DNA from: Mobilitalea sibirica
GTDB lineage: Bacteria > Bacillota > Clostridia > Lachnospirales > Lachnospiraceae
DNA: 64,000 nucleotides
Reading direction: 5' to 3'
NCBI RefSeq assembly: GCF_015999265.1
Contig: NZ_JAEAGR010000014.1
Coordinates: 1-64,000, forward strand
Of the stretch, positions 57,082 through 64,000 are shown piece after piece. The position numbers and the translations under genes were made by a program. The notes under the pieces were generated by a model. It made no database searches and had not been told where the DNA came from. It saw only the letters and a list, made by a program, of their open reading frames with translations. Numbering within the stretch: the first letter of the stretch is position 1; each line of letters starts with the position of its first letter.

Positions 57082-57184
57082 TATCTTTATCGACAATAGT
57101 AGTATAATTGTCAGCCCATGAGTATATCTTTTCTTAAGACAAACTGTGGGTTAAAATCTCACAGAATAAAAACATTAGGATACA

Positions 57185-57259
57185 ACAGGACATAAGGTTT
57201 TTTCTTCACTAATTGGCAAATGAGAATAATTTTTCCGTGTAGACAACCCTATGTCCCGT
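57185..57259. repeat. Imperfect 15-bp inverted repeat
   Basis: ACAGGACATAAGGTT (57185-57199) and AACCCTATGTCCCGT (57245-57259) pair at 13 of 15 positions around a 45-base loop. It may be a terminator or element remnant after the SIMPL gene. Confidence 0.5.
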
Positions 57260-57666
57260 TATATGCTTTGCTATTATGAAAATTGTTTACTAATCTCATA
57301 TAACTGATATAGATTATTATTTTATATTCAATTTTATACATTATTTACTATATATAGCGCGGCCTTGATCATATAAAAGCATTTCAAATACTCCTTCCCT
57401 AAAATCATTTCATATAAATCTATCCTTCTATACCATACCCCTTTTTTGATTTTATTTTAATATATGATATGAACTTCACCATAATATTCCTATTTTTTTA
57501 ACGTATTATTAATTATATTTAATATTTATGTAACAATTATATGCAAATATGAATACGTTTTCCTACATACCCAGTAAAACTGTATAGCTTTTATGCATAG
57601 GGTTCCTATACAATAGAATATGTAATACAACACTTGTGATTTTCTTTATTATAGAAGGAGGTTCCT
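57260..57666. other. AT-rich intergenic region
   Basis: No gene or repeat is visible. It holds the promoter region of the LysM hydrolase; AGAAGGAGG lies just before its start. Confidence 0.3.
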
Positions 57667-58419
57667 ATGAACATTATTAAAAAGTCTCTATCCGTTGCAG
57701 CAAGTGTTCTTCTTTCCATTACTATATTTTCATCGACTGCGCATGCTGCTGTTTACACAATCGTTCCTAATGACTCATTATATAAGATAGGCCAATTATT
57801 TAATACATCCATCAGCACCCTAAAAACAGACAATAATCTTAGCTCAGATTGGATTTTTCCGGGCCAGACCTTAAATGTAAGGGCAGAAAGCTATACGGTA
57901 CAAAACGGCGACTCAATCTATCTGATAGCCAAGAAATTTGGTGTTCCTGTTACTTCCTTAAGACAGGCAAATAATAAATGGGACAACTTAATTTACCCCG
58001 GGCAGCAAATCACCATTCCTACTGTCAAACCGGTTGGTGGTACCGTAATCCCCTACACAAATGCTGAGGTTGATTTATTAGCCCGTCTAATTATGGCAGA
58101 GGCCGGCGGTGAAGAATATGCTGCTATGGTAGCTGTCGGCGGAGTTGTAGTTAACAGAGTTCAAAGTCCGGATTGGCCATCTACCATTACTTCCGTAATA
58201 TATCATGTTTCAGGTGGTTATCATCAGTTCACTCCCGTAAAAAACGGTTTTATTGAGAAACCTGCTTCAGATGCTTCAATTCGAGCTGCATGGGCTGCAC
58301 TTTATGGTAGTGATCCAAGCAAGAACGCAATGTTCTATTTTGATGACAGTTCAACCAATCAATGGTTATGGTCTAAAACTATAACTGCTAGAATTGATAA
58401 TATGGTTTTCGTAAAGTAA
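57667..58419 (+). CDS. Secreted LysM cell-wall hydrolase (SleB-type)
   Basis: A 250-aa exported hydrolase. Signal peptide 1-27 (KKSLSVAASVLLSITIF, cleaved near AHAA), two LysM repeats (about 30-73 and 76-119) that hold it on peptidoglycan, and a Hydrolase_2 domain from about 135 with AEAGGEEYAAMVAVGGVVVN; Glu in AEAGGE is the likely catalyst. Such enzymes are found in spore-cortex lysis or vegetative growth; which applies is unknown. AGAAGGAGG site and a strong terminator after. Confidence 0.92.
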   Translation: MNIIKKSLSVAASVLLSITIFSSTAHAAVYTIVPNDSLYKIGQLFNTSISTLKTDNNLSSDWIFPGQTLNVRAESYTVQNGDSIYLIAKKFGVPVTSLRQANNKWDNLIYPGQQITIPTVKPVGGTVIPYTNAEVDLLARLIMAEAGGEEYAAMVAVGGVVVNRVQSPDWPSTITSVIYHVSGGYHQFTPVKNGFIEKPASDASIRAAWAALYGSDPSKNAMFYFDDSSTNQWLWSKTITARIDNMVFVK

Positions 58420-58460
58420 AATCAGATATCCTGCCTTGAAGGCTTTTTATGTAAAACATT

Positions 58461-58543
58461 AAAAGAGGCTTGAAAACATCTCACCGAAAGTTATCATACT
58501 AATATTCATAACTTTCCTACAATGTTTTCCAAGCCTCTTTTTA
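58461..58543. terminator. Bidirectional terminator
   Basis: AAAGAGGCTTG/CAAGCCTCTTT arms with inner AAAACAT/ATGTTTT and AAAGTTAT/ATAACTTT pairs. It separates the convergent LysM and L25 genes. Confidence 0.9.
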
Positions 58544-58603
58544 TTGATATATGATTCGGACGAAATTTTATTCAATACTTTTTATTGAAAATTGCTTTAT
58601 TAA

Positions 58604-59224
58604 TTACTCACTGATACTCATAGCAATTTCACTGGTTACTAATGTTTCCTCTTCTTCTGTTTCTTCTTTCATCTTAGATTCACTTACCGTTGCTACTACA
58701 TGGGTAGAATCCACTTCGGTTGTAATACCCGAATTAAGTTTCAGATCACTCACATGGATGGTATCACCAACGTTTGCATGTGAAATATCACATTCGATTG
58801 CTTGGGGAATGTCCTGAGGTAAACCTGATATTAGAAGTGAATCCATATGTCTGTTTAAAATCAGTCTTGTGTTTTCAAAATACTCTAATCCAAGGAATTT
58901 AATTGGAACCTCTGCCTTCACTGTTTCTGTAAGGGATACCTGTTGAAAATCCACATGATAATATTCATATTTTAGGGGAGTTGTTTGGATATTCTTTATC
59001 ATTACATTATAACTCTTCCTGCTTACTTTTAATTTCATCACAGAGTTTCTGCCATTTTCCTTCATGGTTTTCCTAAGATCTTCTTTCTTAACTGCCACAG
59101 GATTGGATTCCAAACCTTTACCGAATATAACTCCGATTATATATCCTTCTCTCAATAACCTCTTGTTCTCGGCCTTTGTTACATTCTTTCTCATTTCACA
59201 TTTTAATGTAGCTGCTTCAGTCAT
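58604..59224 (-). CDS. rplY: Ribosomal protein L25, CTC type
   Basis: A 206-aa protein of the 50S subunit that binds 5S rRNA; the long form is the general stress protein CTC. The N-terminal L25 domain (about 1-95, REGYIIGVIFGKGLESNPV) is followed by the TL5-like C-terminal beta domain (about 100-190, KVSLTETVKAEVPIKFLG and DIPQAIECDISH), and a Glu-rich tail. It is a single gene. Confidence 0.93.
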   Translation of the reverse strand: MTEAATLKCEMRKNVTKAENKRLLREGYIIGVIFGKGLESNPVAVKKEDLRKTMKENGRNSVMKLKVSRKSYNVMIKNIQTTPLKYEYYHVDFQQVSLTETVKAEVPIKFLGLEYFENTRLILNRHMDSLLISGLPQDIPQAIECDISHANVGDTIHVSDLKLNSGITTEVDSTHVVATVSESKMKEETEEEETLVTSEIAMSISE

Positions 59225-59654
59225 CCTAAGTATCCTCCTATTTTCATATTAATATGAGTTCATTTACATTTTTGTATGATTAATATACGTTAAGCAAAAC
59301 ACATTATCACTTATCAAGTACCGTATATCTTATCTGCTTATATAACATTATCAATACAATTGTAAACAAACCTTTATATTTATTGTATATAAATATAGAC
59401 AAATGTCAAGTTTTTAGGATTTTATTGTGAAATATATTGATTTTAAATATATTTTTACATCAATCACAACATTGATATTTAATTTGTATGTAAATATCAG
59501 ATTAACATTCTTTATTATAAATTTGGTATGTACTATTACAAATACAATATTGTTTAAAGCATATACATTTTAGATAAGTAACCATAACCATCTTAACCGA
59601 ATATATACATTTCTACTTTTGTTTCTCAAAACCAAAACCATATTTTTAAACAAA
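59225..59654. other. AT-rich intergenic region
   Basis: No gene is seen in the region upstream of rplY. Some A/T runs and no consensus promoter could be placed with certainty. Confidence 0.3.
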
Positions 59655-59706
59655 AAAATAACCTCCTATAAGTTAGATTTCTAGATCTAACTTATGGAGG
59701 TCGTTT
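59655..59706 (-). terminator. Terminator after the aldo/keto reductase gene
   Basis: ACCTCCATAAGTTAGAT and ATCTAACTTATAGGAGGT arms (one bulge), then TTATTTTTTTG on the minus strand. Confidence 0.85.
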
Positions 59707-59761
59707 CAATTCCCAGCATATCCTTTAACACTTTTATTAATATCTTTTATTTGTTTTAGTA

Positions 59762-60904
59762 CTATGATTGTGTAAAAGCCAGATGAGCTTCCTTAAGAAC
59801 GTCAGCTATCTGTATATTCTGAGGACAATGGCTTTCACAAAGTCTGCAGGCGGTGCAATTGGAGGCATCCTTACCGGAAGTGGAAGCTATCAGGTGATAG
59901 AATGTCTTTCCAAATTCTGACCAGTCAGTAAGTTGAGAATCATTATAGATCTTAAATATCTCCGGAATATTAACATCGGATGGACAGGGCATACAATAAC
60001 CACAACCGGTACAGCCTACCTTTACTTTTCTGCGATAGATATCCTGAATTCCGGTGATTAGTTCCATGTCTTTCTCGCTCATAACACCACTTTCAGCCTT
60101 GGAAAAGATTCTTAAATTATCCTCCAGCTGCTGCATGTTACTGACACCACTAAGGATCACTTTAGCTTCTTTATAATGATAAAGCCAACGAAATGCCCAT
60201 TCGACCAGACTTCTCTTATCATCATAATTATCTAAAAGCTGATCTACTTCCTCCGGTACCTTAGTACCGATCATGCCACCCTTTAAAGGTTCCATTATTA
60301 CTACCGAAATCCCTCTATCTGCTGCATATTTAAGCCCCTTTAATCCGGCTTGATGGTTTTGATCCAGAATGTTGAGCTGTATCAGACAGGTATCCCATGA
60401 ATAGGCATCAACAATTTCGGTAAACAACTCATAATCTGCATGAAAGGAAAAGCCTATATTCTTAATTTTTCCTTCCTTTTTCAGCTTTTCCATGAATTCA
60501 AAACCACCGTTTTTCTTGACTTTCTCCCAATTACTACGGTCAAGACAATGAAAGAGATAAGTATCAATATAATCTACTTGCAGACGTTCTATCTCCTCAT
60601 CAAAGAATTTTTGGAAGTCCTCAGGGCAATTAATTGCCCAAGATGGGCTTTTTGTTTCAATCATAACTTTTTCCCGATAACCATCCTTTAATGCCTTTCC
60701 TAAAACAACTTCACTACCGGGATACGAATATGCTGTGTCCATATAATTAACACCATGATCTATCGCATACCGAATCATCTTAATTGCTTCTTTTTCGTCA
60801 ATGATTTCAGAGCCGTCTTCTGCCTTCGTTCTGGGAAATCTCATACATCCCATTCCGAACCTTGATATCTGCCTATTTGACTTACCAAAGTCTATGTATT
60901 GCAT
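59762..60904 (-). CDS. Aldo/keto reductase with ferredoxin-type Fe-S domain
   Basis: A 380-aa protein. The barrel has DTAYSYPGSE (Asp and Tyr), IETKS (Lys) and FHCLD (His) of the AKR tetrad. The C-terminal 90 residues carry two cysteine motifs, CTGCGYCMPCP and CTACRLCESHCP, for 4Fe-4S clusters, so it may pass electrons between ferredoxin and the aldehyde or ketone. Substrate unknown. ATG 60904 follows AGAAGGAG by 8 bases; an earlier in-frame start at 60946 has no site. Confidence 0.9.
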   Translation of the reverse strand: MQYIDFGKSNRQISRFGMGCMRFPRTKAEDGSEIIDEKEAIKMIRYAIDHGVNYMDTAYSYPGSEVVLGKALKDGYREKVMIETKSPSWAINCPEDFQKFFDEEIERLQVDYIDTYLFHCLDRSNWEKVKKNGGFEFMEKLKKEGKIKNIGFSFHADYELFTEIVDAYSWDTCLIQLNILDQNHQAGLKGLKYAADRGISVVIMEPLKGGMIGTKVPEEVDQLLDNYDDKRSLVEWAFRWLYHYKEAKVILSGVSNMQQLEDNLRIFSKAESGVMSEKDMELITGIQDIYRRKVKVGCTGCGYCMPCPSDVNIPEIFKIYNDSQLTDWSEFGKTFYHLIASTSGKDASNCTACRLCESHCPQNIQIADVLKEAHLAFTQS

Positions 60905-61169
60905 GATTATCACTCCTTCTATTACATTTACTGTATAAGTTACCATATTATACCTGTGTAGTCAATTTTATAAATAAATCTCTACAATTTTATAGATAAG
61001 TGTAATAAATAGTAATATATCAAAGACTACCTCATGATATAATTGACAGAGCATAGGGTTTCACTAACATTCGAATACATCCCTATATTTCGGCTCGTAT
61101 CAGCAATACATATTTTTTAATCATTACGTATCTTAATCCATTCAACATTTTTTAACTTATTTTATTCCG

Positions 61170-62072
61170 TTACTCAATAAATGTTATATTAACTTTACGC
61201 AAAATCTCTTTGATCTTTACCGTCTGCTCCTCACTTGCCCTTAATAGTGGAGGTGTACAGTAATCCTCCATCTCTATTCCACGTAACATCATGGCTTTTT
61301 TTACAAGTGGAACAAAGGGTACCCCAAATTCAAACAAACCGGCTAAGATATCCATCTGCTTTTGAAAAAATGCCATGCCCATGGCATCATTATTACGAAA
61401 AGCCTTTACCCAACCGGTGCTTACTTCCGGTGCAACGTTTGATAAGCCACCTATGGTACCGCTGCCTCCGCTTAAAACATTGTGAGCAAAAAAATCATCA
61501 TAGCCAGATAAGACTTCAAACTTTGGGAAATCCGGTAAAACCTTTTTTATAATTTCTCTGGTATGTGCCATATTTATGACAGTATCCTTACAACCTACGA
61601 TATTTTTGTTCTTTCTGCATAGGTTTAAGATGACATCCGGTTTCAGATCATAACCGACCCTTTCCGGATAGTTATACAGATAAATGTTAATATCAACTTC
61701 CCTAGCTATCTGACAAAAGTAATCTTCAACGCATTGATCCGGTAAAGAAAAATAGTAAGGGGGAACTAATATAACAGCATCTGCCCCCTGTTCCTTCGAA
61801 AACTTGGTTAACTCTATGGTCTCATTAAGTTGCATGCAGCTTGTGCCAACAATCAAGGGAACCCTGTGATTAATATGCTTTGCTGCCGCTATAATTAATT
61901 CTTTTCTCTGCTCTAAAGGCATAGCAAAAAACTCTCCGGTACTACCCATCAGAATGATTGCATCTACGCCACCTTTAATAACAAAATCCCATATATTTTT
62001 ATTCGCCTGTAGATCCAGATTACCGTTCTTGTCAAACGCTGTAACAACAGGTGTGATAAATTTCGCTTCCAT
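61170..62072 (-). CDS. DapA-family aldolase
   Basis: A 300-aa TIM-barrel of the dihydrodipicolinate synthase / N-acetylneuraminate lyase group. GSTGEFFAMPLEQR, YNYPERVG (Tyr) and NIVGCKDT (the Schiff-base Lys) form the active site. It could be a true DapA, but the dehydratase next door suggests a 2-keto-3-deoxy sugar-acid aldolase or dehydratase (inference). It begins 31 bases after the dehydratase stop, in the same operon. Confidence 0.85.
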   Translation of the reverse strand: MEAKFITPVVTAFDKNGNLDLQANKNIWDFVIKGGVDAIILMGSTGEFFAMPLEQRKELIIAAAKHINHRVPLIVGTSCMQLNETIELTKFSKEQGADAVILVPPYYFSLPDQCVEDYFCQIAREVDINIYLYNYPERVGYDLKPDVILNLCRKNKNIVGCKDTVINMAHTREIIKKVLPDFPKFEVLSGYDDFFAHNVLSGGSGTIGGLSNVAPEVSTGWVKAFRNNDAMGMAFFQKQMDILAGLFEFGVPFVPLVKKAMMLRGIEMEDYCTPPLLRASEEQTVKIKEILRKVNITFIE

Positions 62073-62103
62073 TGATACCCAAATCTCCTTTGCTTATTTT
62101 GAT

Positions 62104-63831
62104 TTATTCGTAGCCTGCTCCTTTCATGGCAGAAAGAGCTAAAGAGGTATATCTCTTTAATAAACCTTTTCTATCCGGTCTCGGTATAATCCCTTCTTTC
62201 GATCTCTCTTTTAGTATCTGTTCTACTTCTTCCGGAGACATTTCCTTACCGGCTATTCCCACACAGTTAATTGTTCTTAGGGGAATGTTATATTCTATAA
62301 TGTCCCCGTCTTTCAGAAACGCAATCGGTCCGCCCACCGCTGCCTCAGGGGAGATATGTCCGATCGCCGCACCTCTGGTGGCTCCGGAGAATCTTCCGTC
62401 GGTAATAAGAGAAACCTTGCCGTTTAATCTTTTATCGCATACAATTGCTTCCGTGGTCATAAACATCTCAGGCATACCGGAGCCTCTGGGTCCTTCATAA
62501 CGAATGACTACCACATCCCCTGGATTAATCTTACCGGTTACTACTGCCTTATGGGCTTCTTCTTCTGAATTGAAGACTCTTGCTGGCCCTTTATGAATAT
62601 GAAGTTCTTTTACGCATGCGGAATATTTTACAACAGAACCCTCCGTTGCAATATTACCCTTAAGGAACGCAATTGACCCTTTTTCCTCCGCTTTCTCCGG
62701 CGGAAATATCACTTGATCTCTAGTCAATCCGTAATTCGCCAGATAACCCAGATTACGGCCATAGAAATTATCTTTTTCCATGTCTTCAAGATTTTCACCT
62801 AAAGTCTTACCGGTTACGGTAAGGACATCTAGGTTAAGATAATCTTTTAACAGATATTGAACCATAGGTACGCCACCTGCAAACCAGAACGCTTCTGTTT
62901 CATGCTCTCCGCTGGGTGTTACATTACCCAGATGAGGTATCTTATGATTAATTTCATCAATTTCTGATGGATCTATTTCGATTCCTAATTCTCTTGCTAT
63001 GGATGGAAGATGTATCATGGCATTTGTTGAGCCTCCAATGGCACTATGTATAATAAAGGCATTCATAAATGCATCTCTTGTCATAATTTTTCCGGCAGTA
63101 AGATTAAGTGAAATCAAATTCATAATCTTACGTCCCGCATCTCTGGAATACTGCAGGATATCTCTCATGGTAGCTGGTGCCAGTGCAGAACCGGGTAACG
63201 CTAGTCCTAAGGCTTCCGCCATACATTGCATTGTACTGGCTGTTCCAAGAAATGCACAAGCTCCACAGGAAGGGCAGCCGGTGATCTTATAATCTCGAAT
63301 TTCCTGATTGGTTATCTCCCCTTCTCTTTTTTGCCTTAGGGAGATATCTCCTGCAACCATAGAAGTAGTCATGTATGGACTGGGACGCATGCTTCCTCCC
63401 GGTATAAATATGGTCGGGATATCTAATCTAGCTGCAGCCTTAAGATGAGCCGGAACGGATTTATCACAAGAAGCAGATAAGATCAATCCATCCCATGGGG
63501 TTACAGACCCATGTAACTCAACCATATCACAAATAGCTTCCCTGGAAGCCAGAATATAGTTCATTCCATCATGCCCCTGCGCACAACCGTCACAAAGATC
63601 TGTTGTATGAAATTGTGCAGGAAAACCTCCACTTTCAAACACTCCGTATTTTGCCTGTTCCGTCAGCTGGTTCAAATGTACACTACCCGGATGGCTGTCT
63701 CCATAGACATCTTCGATTAGTATCTGAGGTTTTGTAATGTCTTTCTCATCCCATTTCGTACCCAGCTGAAGGGCATCAAACTGAGCCCATAATAGTCTCT
63801 CCGGGGTACTTTTTTGTTTTATGTTATGCAT
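62104..63831 (-). CDS. IlvD/Edd-family dehydratase
   Basis: A 575-aa Fe-S dehydratase. Cys residues of DLCDGCAQGHDGM, SASCDKSVP and GCPSCGACAFLGTAST fit the cluster, and PRGSGMPEM and DGRFSGATRG the substrate part. The family covers dihydroxyacid, gluconate, arabinonate and xylonate dehydratases. Pairing with a DapA-type aldolase favours a sugar acid (pentonate or hexonate), while a role in branched-chain amino acids is less likely. ATG 63831 follows AGGAGG by 5 bases. Confidence 0.85.
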   Translation of the reverse strand: MHNIKQKSTPERLLWAQFDALQLGTKWDEKDITKPQILIEDVYGDSHPGSVHLNQLTEQAKYGVFESGGFPAQFHTTDLCDGCAQGHDGMNYILASREAICDMVELHGSVTPWDGLILSASCDKSVPAHLKAAARLDIPTIFIPGGSMRPSPYMTTSMVAGDISLRQKREGEITNQEIRDYKITGCPSCGACAFLGTASTMQCMAEALGLALPGSALAPATMRDILQYSRDAGRKIMNLISLNLTAGKIMTRDAFMNAFIIHSAIGGSTNAMIHLPSIARELGIEIDPSEIDEINHKIPHLGNVTPSGEHETEAFWFAGGVPMVQYLLKDYLNLDVLTVTGKTLGENLEDMEKDNFYGRNLGYLANYGLTRDQVIFPPEKAEEKGSIAFLKGNIATEGSVVKYSACVKELHIHKGPARVFNSEEEAHKAVVTGKINPGDVVVIRYEGPRGSGMPEMFMTTEAIVCDKRLNGKVSLITDGRFSGATRGAAIGHISPEAAVGGPIAFLKDGDIIEYNIPLRTINCVGIAGKEMSPEEVEQILKERSKEGIIPRPDRKGLLKRYTSLALSAMKGAGYE

Positions 63832-64000
63832 CATATCCTCCTAGCTGTAATCACATTCTGTATATCATCTGTCATCAGACAATTATATACAAAAAATTAT
63901 CGTTTTTGTTTGTTCAGAAACTAAATCCATCTTATTCAGATATTTGATTGTATATTGTACTAAATATCGTTGAATATTAGTAACTCTGTTTATTACAGGG

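Noticed and set aside
62126-62500. A 124-residue plus-strand open frame
   Set aside because: Antisense to the well-supported IlvD/Edd gene.

Overview
The window is AT-rich, with strong Shine-Dalgarno sites (AGGAGG type), sigma-A promoters, a tryptophan T-box, low-GC Firmicute families (DbpA/YxiN-type helicase, YczE/YitT, CTC-type L25, SleB-like LysM hydrolase, MntR, PdxR/PdxST) and anaerobe-type enzymes (radical SAM, ferredoxin-type aldo/keto reductase, flavodoxin). This points to a Clostridia chromosome, most likely a Lachnospiraceae of the Lachnoclostridium/Anaerocolumna type. The species assignment is inference. No rRNA, tRNA, prophage or CRISPR was seen.

Region 0.2-12 kb: an EAL-CBS protein, then a long minus-strand tryptophan operon driven by a sigma-A promoter and a T-box with a UGG specifier. 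Transcription order is trpE-G-D-C-F-B-A, followed by a second, strongly diverged trpD-like, trpC-like and trpF-like trio before the terminator at about 1.58 kb. The second trio has lost several substrate-binding residues but keeps catalytic ones, so it may have a new job. Region 11.9-17.8 kb: two large cyclic-di-GMP proteins, PAS-GGDEF-HD-GYP and PAS-degenerate GGDEF-EAL-PilZ. A fourth c-di-GMP gene, a membrane GGDEF protein, lies at 47.5 kb.

Region 18-23.7 kb: a small DUF2294 gene with a decayed upstream copy that still carries its promoter, then a two-gene operon joining a P-loop protein (DUF4914-like, HPr-kinase-like nucleotide site) to a multi-pass permease-like protein, then an MFS exporter. 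Region 23.9-31.2 kb: rhodanese, radical SAM/SPASM protein, glycerol-1-phosphate dehydrogenase, GH3 beta-glucosidase, and two small membrane proteins. Region 31.4-43.9 kb: two flavin-binding split-barrel proteins, a methyltransferase-like membrane protein, a tocopherol cyclase-like protein, a GC-rich 61-bp tandem repeat, a DUF2892-type protein, an ABC exporter, a 190-bp MITE-like palindrome, a DEAD-box helicase, a TetR regulator, an ABC/FtsX export pair and an FRG-domain protein.

Region 44-64 kb: the vitamin B6 genes pdxST with divergent pdxR; a YgjP-type metalloprotease; a ZIP metal transporter facing an MntR-type regulator, with a DtxR-family dyad before the transporter; a DUF5658-like membrane protein; HAD phosphatase; flavodoxin; a membrane-anchored esterase with a probable N-terminal frameshift; SIMPL protein; LysM/SleB hydrolase; ribosomal protein L25/CTC; aldo/keto reductase; and a DapA-family aldolase with an IlvD/Edd-family dehydratase, suggesting sugar-acid breakdown.
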